From positions 802,529 through 866,528 of the forward strand of contig NZ_WBKF01000001.1 in assembly GCF_008831235.1 (NCBI RefSeq): a DNA stretch of 64,000 nucleotides, read 5' to 3'. The notes beneath the pieces are model-generated. The model worked only from the letters and a program-made list of their open reading frames with translations, made no database searches and was not told the DNA's origin. Positions 43,649 to 52,977 of this stretch are shown here, piece by piece (the first letter of the stretch is position 1; each line of letters opens with the position of its first letter). Position numbers and translations under genes: made by a program. Source of the stretch: Pseudoclavibacter sp. CFCC 11306 (lineage in GTDB: Bacteria > Actinomycetota > Actinomycetes > Actinomycetales > Microbacteriaceae).

Positions 43649-43885
43649 TCAGGAGCGCATCCGATTCTTGGCCGCTTTGGGGTCGACGCCATGCCACCGA
43701 CTTTTGGGCACGTCTGCTGCTGCGCACAGCGCCAGCCAGACCTCACGAGGCTCATCGCCTCTGGCCAATGCGACTCTGCCGGTCACGTCGCCGCAGGCAC
43801 CCAGCACAAGGTCATCGACCAGCACCTGCCCGTACGCGCTGCCGAACTCGTTCTCGACGAACTCCCAGAACTGGCTGTTGCGCAT
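43649..43885 (-). CDS. DUF3046 protein
   Basis: A 78-residue protein of the DUF3046 family, which is commonly encoded between clgR and recA in Actinobacteria. WEFVENEFGSAYGQVLVDDL near the N-terminus and VPKSRWHGVDPKAAK near the C-terminus are family hallmarks. Function is unknown. It begins 9 nt after the clgR stop, so both genes are probably co-transcribed. No ribosome-binding site is clear. Confidence 0.85.
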   Translation of the reverse strand: MRNSQFWEFVENEFGSAYGQVLVDDLVLGACGDVTGRVALARGDEPREVWLALCAAADVPKSRWHGVDPKAAKNRMRS

Positions 43886-43894
43886 CGGCTGGGC

Positions 43895-44230
43895 TCAGCG
43901 CGCTGAAGGAACGTAGCGGTCGACGTCGTCGAGCAGCTCGTCAGGAATCGTGTCGGGAATGCCCGACATATCGTCGAAGGGATGCGCAGTGATGCCCTCG
44001 AGCGTGGCCATGCGATCACTCACCTGACGCATGATCTGCGAGACCGGCACATCAAGCGCGTCGGCAACCGACGCGAGAATCTCGCTCGACGCCTCTTTCT
44101 GCCCGCGTTCGACCTCGCTGAGGTACCCGAGCGCAACGCTTGCCCGACCGGCCACCTGGCGAAGCGTGTGGCCGCGTTCCTGTCGCAGATCCCGGAGCAC
44201 ATCACCGAGCTCCTGGCGAAGCAATACCAT
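43895..44230 (-). CDS. clgR: ClgR-like XRE-family regulator
   Basis: A 111-residue DNA-binding protein with an XRE helix-turn-helix: RQERGHTLRQVAGRASVALG and YLSEVERGQKEASSEIL (about 15-50). It matches ClgR, which activates Clp protease and chaperone genes in Corynebacterium, Streptomyces and mycobacteria and is itself degraded by Clp. The C-terminal tail is short and acidic as expected. The ATG at 44230 has GGAGAGGAG 5 nt upstream. In most relatives cinA lies directly upstream; here an amino-acid permease and a rhodanese gene intervene. Confidence 0.88.
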   Translation of the reverse strand: MVLLRQELGDVLRDLRQERGHTLRQVAGRASVALGYLSEVERGQKEASSEILASVADALDVPVSQIMRQVSDRMATLEGITAHPFDDMSGIPDTIPDELLDDVDRYVPSAR

Positions 44231-44635
44231 CGGTTCTCCTCTCCGGCCCGCTTGAGCCTGGCTGTTGCGGCTACGAACCAGAGTAGCCCACCCCTGTGAC
44301 AAGGTATGCAGAGTGACAGCTCATGCACAATTACTGAAGGCCATGGGGTTCTGTTGGTACAACGAAGGTGCACCACACGCTATTCCCGCAATGTGACACA
44401 CACGATTCACACGGTTCGGCACACACGATTCCCACGGTGCGGTACACACGATTTCGCGAGAGCTGTGCACCCCTGAGGCGGCGAACACGACGACCCTGGC
44501 CCCGTCGCGCGCAGCTGCCCCGGCACTAGACTCGTCCAAGATCCATGCGGCGCACCGAGGAGCGGAACCTCTCGTTCCCAGCTTCACCGCGGCCTCCGAC
44601 AGCCCAGCTGCGCCGACCGAGAGATGAGGAATCCC
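44231..44635. other. Intergenic region between clgR and the permease
   Basis: 405 nt. It contains the divergent promoters and a 23-bp tandem repeat at 44398-44458. A 129-codon minus-strand frame across the region overlaps the permease start and has no recognisable content. Confidence 0.5.
44398..44458. repeat. 23-bp tandem repeat upstream of the permease
   Basis: Units of ACACACGATTCACACGGTTC type start at 44398, 44421 and 44444: two full copies with three differences, and a third partial copy. They lie 178-240 nt upstream of the permease start. The two-turn spacing is suited to a multimeric regulator, but this is inference. Confidence 0.7.
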
Positions 44636-46102
44636 ATGCAGGACGGGCAGACGAGCAGAGAGACGAGCTCGAGCACGACGAAGGCGAGAAGCGGCTTTCG
44701 CACGAGACACCTGACCATGATGGGTCTGGGCTCGGCCATCGGCGCCGGCCTTTTTCTCGGCAGCGGGGCAGGCATCGCGATGGCGGGGCCCGCGATCATC
44801 GTCTCCTACGCCGTAGCCGGCGCTCTCGTGCTCATCGTGATGCGCGCCGTCGCCGAGATGGTCTCGGCACGCCCCTCGACAGGCTCGTTCGCCACCTACG
44901 CGTCACAGGCGTTCAACAAGAAGGCCGGGTTCACCCTCGGCTGGCTGTACTGGTTTCTGCTGATCATGGTGCTCATCGCCGAGATCAGCGGAGCCGCCGG
45001 CATTCTCCACTCGCTGGTTCCCACAGTGCCGCAGTGGGGCTGGGCGCTGATCTTCGTGGTCTCGTTCGCGGCGGTCAATCTCTGGGGCGTTCGCAACTTC
45101 GGCGAGTTCGAATTCTGGCTCTCGGGGGTCAAGGTCGTCACCGTCGTGGTCTTCCTGATCATCGGCGTCGCACTGATCGTCGGCATTGTGGGCGACGGCC
45201 CGGTGGGCTTCTCGAACTTGGTCGAACACGGCGGCTTCGCTCCGCAGGGCTTCAGCGGTGTCGCGGCCGGGCTGCTCGCCGTGATGTTCAGCTTCGGCGG
45301 CATCGAGATCATCACGATCGCCGCGGCCGAGGCCGATCGCCCGCGTGAGGCGATCCGCGCGGCGACCAAGAGCATCTTCTGGCGCATCCTCATCTTCTAC
45401 ATCGGCAGCATGCTCGTCATCGCCACGCTGCTGCCGTGGAACGACCCGGCGGTCAGCGGCCCGAACGGCCCGTTCGTCGCAGTGCTGCAGCTGGCTCACA
45501 TACCGGCCATTGCGACGGTCATGCAGATCATCGCCGCCCTCGCGCTGCTGTCGGCGTTCAACGCGAACATCTACGCGACCTCGCGCATGGCCTATTCGCT
45601 GACAGCGCAGGGTGAGGGGTTCGCTCCCCTGCTGCATCTGTCGAAACGCAAAGTGCCGACCAATGCCGTCTTGGCCTCGATCGTGCTCTCGTTGGTCGGG
45701 GTGTTCCTCAACTGGTGGATTCCCGGTCAGGTCTTCACTGTGCTGCTCGACCTCGTCGGCGCTGCGCTGCTGGTCGTCTGGGCGGGCATGCTCGCGTCAC
45801 AGCTGCGTCTGCACCGCGAGCTCGAGCGCGAGGGGTCGATCAGTCTGCGCATGTGGTGGCACCCGTGGCTGTCGTGGATCGGGCTCATCGGGCTCGCCGC
45901 GTTCGCCGGGCTGATGCTCTGGAACGAACAGACTCGCTGGCAGCTGCTCGGCACGATCGCCATCACGCTGGTGATCTGGCTCATCGGCCTCGTCAGAGGC
46001 GTCGATCGACACCGTTCGACGATGCCCGGCGACCTGTCGCCTGAGGCTGGTCAGGGCAGCGGGCCAGTCGTGACGGGGCGTCCGGGCGTCGACGACCACT
46101 GA
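44636..46102 (+). CDS. APC-superfamily amino-acid permease
   Basis: A 488-residue transporter of the same AAT group as the one at 490, with about 12 helices. GLGSAIGAGLFLGSGAGIAM is the first helix, GSFATYASQAFNKKAG the second, FSFGGIEIITIAAAEADRPR the segment around helices 6-7. Such proteins import aromatic amino acids, GABA, Asp/Asn or lysine; nothing pins the substrate. The ATG at 44636 has AGGAA 7 nt upstream; the ATG at 44624 has poor spacing. The gene sits as an insertion, with its convergent rhodanese neighbour, between clgR and cinA. The 3-prime end overlaps the rhodanese gene by 52 bp. Confidence 0.87.
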   Translation: MQDGQTSRETSSSTTKARSGFRTRHLTMMGLGSAIGAGLFLGSGAGIAMAGPAIIVSYAVAGALVLIVMRAVAEMVSARPSTGSFATYASQAFNKKAGFTLGWLYWFLLIMVLIAEISGAAGILHSLVPTVPQWGWALIFVVSFAAVNLWGVRNFGEFEFWLSGVKVVTVVVFLIIGVALIVGIVGDGPVGFSNLVEHGGFAPQGFSGVAAGLLAVMFSFGGIEIITIAAAEADRPREAIRAATKSIFWRILIFYIGSMLVIATLLPWNDPAVSGPNGPFVAVLQLAHIPAIATVMQIIAALALLSAFNANIYATSRMAYSLTAQGEGFAPLLHLSKRKVPTNAVLASIVLSLVGVFLNWWIPGQVFTVLLDLVGAALLVVWAGMLASQLRLHRELEREGSISLRMWWHPWLSWIGLIGLAAFAGLMLWNEQTRWQLLGTIAITLVIWLIGLVRGVDRHRSTMPGDLSPEAGQGSGPVVTGRPGVDDH

Positions 46103-46911
46103 CTCCACGAGCCGGGATAGAGCGCCGCATCGATTCCAGCAAGGCTGAGCGCCAGAATCGTGTGTGTCGCTGACACGCCTGATCCGCAGTGCACCGCCAC
46201 GGAGGTCGTGCCGTCGATGCCGAGACCGGCAAAGCGCTCGCGCAGCTCGTTCGGCGAACGGAACGTGCCGTCGTCTGCGAGGTTCTCATCGGTCGGTGCG
46301 TTCACCGCACCCGGAATGTGCCCCGCCTGCGGATCGACCGGCTCGCTCTCGCCGCGGTAGCGTTCGAGCGCACGGATGTCGACCAGAGTGCCATGCTGTG
46401 GCAGACGGCCCGCCTCGTCCATAGTGACGGTCGGCAGATGGCCGAAGCGCACGGTCACCGTGCCGTCGTCGCCGGCGACGACGTCGCCTGCCTGCAGCGG
46501 CCGACCCTCGGCTCTCCATTTGGCGAGCACTCCGTCGAGCAGTCGAACGTTCTCGAAACCGGCGTCTCGCAGCAGCCACCAGGCGCGCGTCGCGGCGATG
46601 CCTCCGACGTCGTCATAGACGACCACCAAGTCTTCGGGGCGCAGCCCCCACCTCCGCACAGCTCGCTGAAAGCGTGCGGTTGAGGGCAGTGGATGCCGCC
46701 CGAGCTCTGGTGCAGCAGGATCGGCGAGCTCGACGTCGAGGTCGACGTAGATCGCTCCGGGCAGATGCCCTGCCAGATACTCGTCATGGGTGCGATCATT
46801 GCCAAGCTGCCAGCGCACGTCGAGCAGCACCAGACGGGGAGCATCCGCCTGCCCGCGCTGGTCGATGAGCGCCGCGACCTCGTCAGTCGAGATGAGCGGA
46901 TCGATGACCAT
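46051..46911 (-). CDS. Sulfurtransferase with two rhodanese domains (SseA-like)
   Basis: A 286-residue thiosulfate/3-mercaptopyruvate sulfurtransferase. The inactive first rhodanese domain covers about 1-140 (DEYLAGHLPGAIYVDLD, GVLAKW). The catalytic domain follows with the persulfide cysteine in VAVHCGSGVSATH (about residue 238). HCGSGV is the rhodanese loop type of thiosulfate:cyanide or mercaptopyruvate sulfurtransferases. The ATG at 46911 has AAAGGAG 5 nt upstream. It overlaps the convergent permease gene by 52 bp and lies 53 nt downstream of cinA, whose transcript it may extend. No sulfur-assimilation gene is adjacent. Confidence 0.88.
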   Translation of the reverse strand: MVIDPLISTDEVAALIDQRGQADAPRLVLLDVRWQLGNDRTHDEYLAGHLPGAIYVDLDVELADPAAPELGRHPLPSTARFQRAVRRWGLRPEDLVVVYDDVGGIAATRAWWLLRDAGFENVRLLDGVLAKWRAEGRPLQAGDVVAGDDGTVTVRFGHLPTVTMDEAGRLPQHGTLVDIRALERYRGESEPVDPQAGHIPGAVNAPTDENLADDGTFRSPNELRERFAGLGIDGTTSVAVHCGSGVSATHTILALSLAGIDAALYPGSWSQWSSTPGRPVTTGPLP

Positions 46912-46964
46912 ATGACTCCTTTGTCGGTGAGTTGTGCAGCAGGCGTCGAGCAGGGCGACGCCGA

Positions 46965-47474
46965 TCAACGCATGCCGAGATCGATGTGCTCCCAGAGATG
47001 ATCGAGGGCGGCCGAGACCGTTGCCTCGCGAATCGCCTGACGGCTGCCACCGAAATGATGTGCGAAATGAGTCACACCGGACTGTGACGCCAGGCCGATA
47101 AAGACCGTGCCCGGAGGCTGGTCGTCTTGCCAGTCGGGGCCGGCGACTCCCGTGGTCGAGATGCCCACGGTCGAGACCAGCGGCCCCTGGGCCAGCCGCT
47201 CACGCACGCCGAGCGCCATCTCTTCGGCCACCTGCGGGTCGACCGCGCCGCGTTCTTCGAGCAGCTGTTTGTCGACGCCGAGCAGACGGTGCTTGAGCGG
47301 AGTCTGGTAGGCCGTGATGCCTCCGGCGAGCACCTTCGATGCACCGGGCACATCGGCCAGCGCCGCACTGACGAGACCTGCGGTGAGCGACTCTGCGACA
47401 GCGATGGTGAGCCCGAGCCGCGTGTAGTGCTGAATGATGAATCCCTGCCGGCTGATCGGCTGTTCTGCCATCAT
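46965..47474 (-). CDS. cinA: Nicotinamide-nucleotide amidohydrolase (CinA C-terminal domain)
   Basis: A 169-residue single-domain CinA/PncC protein that deamidates NMN to nicotinic acid mononucleotide in the NAD salvage cycle. TIAVAESLTAGLVSAALADV (about 22-41) and GITAYQTPLKHRLLGV, then STTGVAGPDWQDDQPPGTV are family hallmarks, including the Ser-Lys-Thr-type active site. It lacks the N-terminal COG1058 domain of full-length CinA. The ATG overlaps the pgsA stop (ATGA), with AGGAGG 6 nt upstream, so it is translated in a chain with pgsA and ftsK. Confidence 0.92.
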   Translation of the reverse strand: MMAEQPISRQGFIIQHYTRLGLTIAVAESLTAGLVSAALADVPGASKVLAGGITAYQTPLKHRLLGVDKQLLEERGAVDPQVAEEMALGVRERLAQGPLVSTVGISTTGVAGPDWQDDQPPGTVFIGLASQSGVTHFAHHFGGSRQAIREATVSAALDHLWEHIDLGMR

Positions 47475-48121
47475 CGGGTGCCTCCTGGCTGTGTTGTGTC
47501 GTCGGCAGACGAGCGCGCTCGGTGCCCGCGAACGGCATCGACGGCATAGGCGACGCCGCTGTACAGAGTGAGCAGCACTGCCGCTGCCAGCAGCGCCCAT
47601 GTGATCCACTGGAACCAGGCGACGTGGAGCGCGAAGGGTGCGAGGGCACAGGCGATGGCGACCGACTGCACTACCGTCTTGAGTTTGCCTGCTCGCGAGG
47701 CGGGAATCACCAGGTGCGACCGCAGAGCGATGACGCGATAGATCGTGATGCCGATCTCACGCAGCAGGATGACGATTGTCACGGCCCACCACACATCGCC
47801 GACGATGCTGAGGCCGATGAGTGTCAGGCCGGTCATGCCTTTGTCTGCGATCGGATCGGCGATCTTGCCGAAGTCGGTGATCTGCCCCCAGCTGCGCGCG
47901 AGATGACCGTCGACGCCGTCTGAGGCCATCGCCACGATGAACAGCACGGTTGCCCACCAGCGCAGACCGCCGCCGTGCACCCCGGCCGCGTCGACCAGCA
48001 GCAGCACGAAGACGACGGGTGCGAAGAGGATGCGTACGACCGTGATCGCATTCGGCAGGTTCCAGGGTGAGGGCTGAGCGTCGCTCGAGCGCGCCGGGGT
48101 GGGTGTGGTCATCTGGGTCAT
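47471..48121 (-). CDS. pgsA: CDP-diacylglycerol--glycerol-3-phosphate 3-phosphatidyltransferase
   Basis: A 216-residue membrane enzyme of the CDP-alcohol phosphatidyltransferase family. The catalytic motif is complete: [20 protein letters not shown] with its continuation ADPIAD (about 67-94), which holds the metal-binding aspartates. About five or six helices are predicted. It makes phosphatidylglycerol phosphate for phosphatidylglycerol and cardiolipin. The start overlaps the ftsK stop (ATGA), and its stop overlaps the cinA start. Confidence 0.93.
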   Translation of the reverse strand: MTQMTTPTPARSSDAQPSPWNLPNAITVVRILFAPVVFVLLLVDAAGVHGGGLRWWATVLFIVAMASDGVDGHLARSWGQITDFGKIADPIADKGMTGLTLIGLSIVGDVWWAVTIVILLREIGITIYRVIALRSHLVIPASRAGKLKTVVQSVAIACALAPFALHVAWFQWITWALLAAAVLLTLYSGVAYAVDAVRGHRARSSADDTTQPGGTR

Positions 48122-50991
48122 CTTCCTGTCAGCTGCCAGGCGTCCTGACTCGAGCCGCCATGCCGACGGCCGTCGTCCAAGTCGTCAAGATCGTTCGAGA
48201 GCACCGGTTTGCTGGGATCGACACCTCGGGCGTCGGGTCCCGTCGGTGCGTGGTTGTCGGGACCGCCATAACCGGCGACGTGCCCGCGCGCTGCGGCCGA
48301 CTCAGCCTCGTGTTGGGCGTTGCGGCTCTCATGAGACTGCCCGGCCGCGCTGCCGGCCGAGCCCGTCGGATACCCGCCGCTGGGTGCGTCGCCGCCCGCG
48401 GCTGGCGTCGCACCGTCGGCTCCGTCGTCATCGGCGTCGTAGATGCTGTCGCGCTCGCCTCGGAGGTAGGCCAAGACGTTCGGCAGATACTCTGACGTCA
48501 CCAGCACATCGCGCGCCTTCGACCCCTCAGAGGGACCGACGATGTCACGCGACTCGAGCAGGTCCATCAGACGCCCGGCTTTGGCGAAGCCGACGCGCAG
48601 CTTGCGCTGCAGCATCGATGTCGAGCCGAACTGGTTCGAGACGATCAGCTCGGCCGCAGCCAGCAGATCTTCGAGATCGTTGCCGATGTCGGCGTCGATG
48701 TGCTTCTTCTCAGCCTCTGGTGCAGCGGTGACGTCTTCGCGGTAGTCCGGGTTGGCCTGCTGTCGAACATGATCGACGATCGCATGGATCTCGCCCTCTT
48801 CTACCCAGGCGCCCTGGACACGAGCCGGTTTGTTGGCACCCATCGGCAGGAAGAGCGCGTCACCCTGCCCGATCAGCTTGTCTGCGCCGGCCTGGTCGAG
48901 GATCACGCGGGAGTCGGTGACGCTGGTCACGGCGAACGCGAGACGGCTCGGAACGTTGGCCTTGATGAGACCGGTGACCACGTCAACGCTCGGTCGCTGC
49001 GTCGCGAGCACCAAGTGGATGCCGCTGGCACGGGCGAGCTGAGTGATGCGCACGATCGAGTCTTCGACGTCTTTGGGCGCGACCATCATCAGGTCGGCGA
49101 GCTCGTCAACGACGACCAGCAGGTAGGGATACGGCCTGAGCACGCGCTTCGAGCCTGTAGGAGGCTGCACCTCTCCGTTGACGACGGCCTTGTTGAAGTC
49201 GTCGATGTGTTTGAAGCCGTAGTTGGCCAGATCGTCGTAGCGGTGATCCATCTCTTTGACCACCCACTGCAGCGCGTCTGCCGCCCGCTTGGGGTTGGTG
49301 ATGATCGGGGTGATCAGGTGAGGCACTCCGGCGTAGTTCGACAGTTCCACACGCTTCGGGTCGACCAGGACGAGTCGCACCTGTGCCGGCGTGGACCGCA
49401 GCAGGATCGAGGTGATCATCGAGTTCACGAAACTCGACTTGCCCGACCCGGTCGAGCCTGCCACCAGCAGATGCGGCATCTTGGCGAGGTTCGCCAGCAC
49501 GAAGCCGCCTTCGACGTCTTTGCCGACGCCGATGGTCAGCGGATGGTGGCTCTTCTGCGCCGCCGGCGACCGCAGGATGTCTCCCAGATGCACCGTCTCG
49601 CGGTCGCGGTTCGGAATCTCGACGCCGATGGCCGATTTTCCGGGAATCGGCGACAGAATGCGCACATCGGCGCTGGCAACCTGGTACGCGATGTTCTTGC
49701 TGAGTGCAGTGAATCGCTCGACCTTGACGCCCGGACCGAGTTCGACCTCGTAGCGGGTCACCGTCGGGCCTCGGCTGAATCCGGTGACTTTGCCGTCGAC
49801 GCCGAACTGCTGCATGACGTCGGTCAGCTGTGCGATGACTTCGTCATTGACCTTGGTGCGTGCCTGTGCGGGTGCCCCCTTGCTCAGCAGGTCGATCTCG
49901 GGCAGCTGATAGGGATGCTCTGGGTCGTCAAACGAGGCAGGCTCAGGTTCGAAGGTGTCTGGTTCGTCACTGGGAGCAGCACCGTGCTCCCCCTCACTGA
50001 GCACCTCGGTGTGGGTGTTGTCAGCGGCGTGCACGGTCGCGGCGGGTTCGTCGGGAATGTCGAAGAGTGCGGCGACTTCGTCTGCGGCAGGCGTCTCGGC
50101 GCTTTCGATCGCCTCGTGCTCGGCTGCCTCTGCGGCCTTCTTCGCACGGCGTTCGGCCCGGCTCGGGCGACTGCGCCGACCGGGCTGCTGCGGGCTCTCT
50201 TCGGAGCGGTCGCTCGCCAGCAGCGGACGTGTCGGCGGAAGCTGTTCGCCCGGCACTCTCTTGGCCTCGTCGGCCTCGCGGGAAGCACTGTGATCGAGGC
50301 CGAACATGTAGGCATAGGCCTCGCGCAGCCGACTCATGATGCGGTTCGGCGGCGTCTTGGTGAGAATGAGCAGTGAGAGCAGCAGCAGAACGGTGAGCAC
50401 CGGCACAGCGAACCAGACCGTGAGGCGGATCGGCAGGAAGGCGACGGTGAAGCCGATGATGCCGCCGGCCTGGGCGACGTGTTCGAGGCCGTCGTCAGCT
50501 GGAACGGGGTTGCCTGCCGCAACCTGCCAGAGCCCGGCGAGCATAGCGACGAAGAGTCCCAGACCGATGCCGATGCGACCGGTCTCAGCGGCCTTGACCG
50601 GGTGGTGGAACAGCCAGAGACACAGCAGAAAGAAGAGCACTGGCAGCAGCGTGGCAGACCCCCCGAAGAGCGCCCCGAACGTTGCGGTGTGCAGCGCGTG
50701 CCCGACGGCTGAGGTGGGCAGGAACCACTCGACGACGACACCGAGAACCGCCAGCACGAAGAGAGCGAAGGGAAACCCGTCGCGGCGTTCGTCTGCTGGC
50801 ACCTTGTCTGGAGCGAATGCGCGTGCGGCGGCGCCCACGCCATGCGCGCACGCCATGTAGGCACGCCTTACAAACGGCCCGAACCCCTCGCCTTCGGTCT
50901 GCACGCGCTTGGCCTGGCCCTTCTGCGCGTCTTGGAGCACGCGGGTCTTCGCCGTCTTCGCGGCGGGTTTCGTTCGGGGTTGTCGAGCCAT
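48118..50991 (-). CDS. ftsK: DNA translocase FtsK/SpoIIIE
   Basis: A 957-residue septal DNA translocase that pumps chromosome termini and couples dimer resolution to division. Four or five N-terminal membrane helices (about 60-210) are followed by an Ala/Glu/Pro-rich linker, then the motor with Walker [15 protein letters not shown] and Walker [15 protein letters not shown], and the gamma winged helix with [20 protein letters not shown] near residue 830. About 100 residues of Gly/Ser/Asp-rich tail follow the gamma domain. The ATG at 50991 has GAGG only 2 nt away, so a GTG at 51027 is an equally possible start (969 residues). ftsK, pgsA and cinA overlap end to end. Confidence 0.93.
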   Translation of the reverse strand: MARQPRTKPAAKTAKTRVLQDAQKGQAKRVQTEGEGFGPFVRRAYMACAHGVGAAARAFAPDKVPADERRDGFPFALFVLAVLGVVVEWFLPTSAVGHALHTATFGALFGGSATLLPVLFFLLCLWLFHHPVKAAETGRIGIGLGLFVAMLAGLWQVAAGNPVPADDGLEHVAQAGGIIGFTVAFLPIRLTVWFAVPVLTVLLLLSLLILTKTPPNRIMSRLREAYAYMFGLDHSASREADEAKRVPGEQLPPTRPLLASDRSEESPQQPGRRSRPSRAERRAKKAAEAAEHEAIESAETPAADEVAALFDIPDEPAATVHAADNTHTEVLSEGEHGAAPSDEPDTFEPEPASFDDPEHPYQLPEIDLLSKGAPAQARTKVNDEVIAQLTDVMQQFGVDGKVTGFSRGPTVTRYEVELGPGVKVERFTALSKNIAYQVASADVRILSPIPGKSAIGVEIPNRDRETVHLGDILRSPAAQKSHHPLTIGVGKDVEGGFVLANLAKMPHLLVAGSTGSGKSSFVNSMITSILLRSTPAQVRLVLVDPKRVELSNYAGVPHLITPIITNPKRAADALQWVVKEMDHRYDDLANYGFKHIDDFNKAVVNGEVQPPTGSKRVLRPYPYLLVVVDELADLMMVAPKDVEDSIVRITQLARASGIHLVLATQRPSVDVVTGLIKANVPSRLAFAVTSVTDSRVILDQAGADKLIGQGDALFLPMGANKPARVQGAWVEEGEIHAIVDHVRQQANPDYREDVTAAPEAEKKHIDADIGNDLEDLLAAAELIVSNQFGSTSMLQRKLRVGFAKAGRLMDLLESRDIVGPSEGSKARDVLVTSEYLPNVLAYLRGERDSIYDADDDGADGATPAAGGDAPSGGYPTGSAGSAAGQSHESRNAQHEAESAAARGHVAGYGGPDNHAPTGPDARGVDPSKPVLSNDLDDLDDGRRHGGSSQDAWQLTGR

Positions 50992-51075
50992 GGCCTCAAC
51001 GGTACCGCCAGCCGCAGACGCTTGCACGCATACACGCTGGCGGCACCGGGAAGAGTCCGAGCTGCAAAGCCGAGA

Positions 51076-52797
51076 TCAGTCGCTCTCTGTGACGATCTCG
51101 ACGTCGTCGATCGACTCGGCCGGGAGCACGATCGGCACGATCATCGGCTTGCGGCGAAGCCTCTGGCTGACCCACCGGCCGACAGTGCGGCGCACGACCT
51201 GCTGCATGACGTGCGGGTTGCGCTCGCCCTCTGCGTAGACGTCTGCGATCGCACGTTCGACACGTGGCACGACGTCGTCGAAGACCTTGTCGTCTTCGGC
51301 AAGACCGCGCGCCTGAATCTCAGGCCCGACGACCAGGTGGCCGTCGTTCATGTTGATGCCGATGATCACCGTGATGAAGCCCTCGGCGCTCAGCGTGCGC
51401 CGATCCCGCAGGTCGGCCTCGGTGATCTCTCCCACCGACGAGCCGTCGACGAAGATGTGGTCGTTGCGGTACTGACCGGTGATCTTCGCTCGTCCCTTCG
51501 CCAGATCGATGACCGACCCCGAGTGCGCGACGACGATGCCCTTGGGGTTCACACCGGTCGAAGCCGCCAGCCCAGCGTTGGCGTGCAGATGGCGGACCTC
51601 GCCGTGAACCGGCATCGCCATGTGGGGACGCACCACGTTGTACCACTGCAGCAGCTCGCCCGAGTTGCCGTGACCCGAGACGTGCACCTTGGCGTTGCCC
51701 TTGTGGATGACGTCGGCACCCTTCTCGATCAAGTTGTTGATCAGACCAGAGACCGCAGTCTCGTTGCCCGGGATCAGCGACGATGCCAGCAGAACGGTAT
51801 CGCCCTTCTCGACAGTGATCGAAGGGTGTGAGCCATTGGCGATGCGAGACAGCGCGGCCAGCGATTCGCCCTGCGAGCCGGTGCAGATGTAGACCAGCTT
51901 CTCGCGCGGCATCTTGCCGGCCTTCTTCAGATCGACCAGGGCGTTGTCGGGAATGTTGAGGTATCCCAGTTCGCGGGCGATCGTCAGGTTGCGCAGCATG
52001 GAACGGCCGACCAGCACGATCTTGCGTCTCGCCTTGATGGCGGCGTCGGCGATCTGCTGCACGCGGTGCACATGCGACGAGAACGTCGACACGATCACCT
52101 GCTGCTTCGCCTCGCTGATCACACGGCGGATCGCCGGGCCGACGCTGCGCTCAGAGTCGGAGTGCCCCGGCACCTCGGCGTTGGTCGAGTCCATCAGCAG
52201 CAGATCGACGCCTTCGGCGCCGAGACGTCCCAGGCCCTGGAAGTCGGTGACGCGACCGTCGATGGGGGTCTGGTCGACCTTGATGTCACCGGTGTGCAGC
52301 AGCGTGCCGGCCGGTGTGTGCATGGCGACGGCGAGACAGTCGGGAATCGAATGGGTCACCGTGAAGAACTCGAGCACGAACTCGCCGACGGTCAGTTTGT
52401 CTCGTGCCTCGACGACGATCGACTCGGGGGTGATGTGGTGCTCTTTGAGCTTCGCCTCGGTGAGCCCCAGCGTCAGACGTGAGCCGATCAGAGGAATGTC
52501 GTCGCGCAGTTTGAGCAGGTACGGCACAGCACCGATGTGGTCTTCGTGGCCGTGAGTGAGCACGAGCGCGTCGATGTCGTCGAGACGATCGGCGATCGGT
52601 GCGAAGTCAGGCAGGATGAGATCGACGCCGGGCTGTGAGTCTTCGGGGAAGAGCACGCCGCAGTCGACGATGAGCAGACGTCCGTTGAGCTCGAACGCCG
52701 TCATGTTGCGTCCGACCTCGCCGAGGCCGCCCAATGGGATGATGCGCAGAGTGTCTTTGCGCAGTTTCGGTGGCTGATTGATTACTACAGCGGACAA
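51076..52797 (-). CDS. rnj: Ribonuclease J
   Basis: A 573-residue metallo-beta-lactamase/beta-CASP nuclease that matures and degrades RNA, combining 5-prime exonuclease and endonuclease activities. The metal motif is LTHGHEDHIGA (about 78-88), with further His/Asp motifs HTGDIKVDQTP and the beta-CASP region HVSGHGNSGELL. Length matches RNase J of Actinobacteria. The start is TTG at 52797, preceded by GGAAGG at 6-nt spacing. It stands between dapA and ftsK, the common actinobacterial order. Confidence 0.93.
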   Translation of the reverse strand: MSAVVINQPPKLRKDTLRIIPLGGLGEVGRNMTAFELNGRLLIVDCGVLFPEDSQPGVDLILPDFAPIADRLDDIDALVLTHGHEDHIGAVPYLLKLRDDIPLIGSRLTLGLTEAKLKEHHITPESIVVEARDKLTVGEFVLEFFTVTHSIPDCLAVAMHTPAGTLLHTGDIKVDQTPIDGRVTDFQGLGRLGAEGVDLLLMDSTNAEVPGHSDSERSVGPAIRRVISEAKQQVIVSTFSSHVHRVQQIADAAIKARRKIVLVGRSMLRNLTIARELGYLNIPDNALVDLKKAGKMPREKLVYICTGSQGESLAALSRIANGSHPSITVEKGDTVLLASSLIPGNETAVSGLINNLIEKGADVIHKGNAKVHVSGHGNSGELLQWYNVVRPHMAMPVHGEVRHLHANAGLAASTGVNPKGIVVAHSGSVIDLAKGRAKITGQYRNDHIFVDGSSVGEITEADLRDRRTLSAEGFITVIIGINMNDGHLVVGPEIQARGLAEDDKVFDDVVPRVERAIADVYAEGERNPHVMQQVVRRTVGRWVSQRLRRKPMIVPIVLPAESIDDVEIVTESD

Positions 52798-52977
52798 ATC
52801 CGACCTTCCGTGGGCACACTCGTGCCCGTGCTTCGTGCGGCTCCAACGTGGAGACTCGCGTCTTCATGGCCGTGCCTCCTGCACGACATGTACATCTCTT
52901 CTCGTCACCGGAGCAGGCGAACGTCGCGCGATCAGCCTGCGCTGGTCACGCTGCGCAGTGCGCGGACGGCGTGCCGC

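Noticed and set aside
44398-44458. CRISPR array
   Set aside because: Repeats are directly adjacent with no spacers, and no cas genes are near.
44321-44710. 129-codon minus-strand frame upstream of the permease
   Set aside because: It overlaps the permease start and the 23-bp repeats and contains no recognisable motif.
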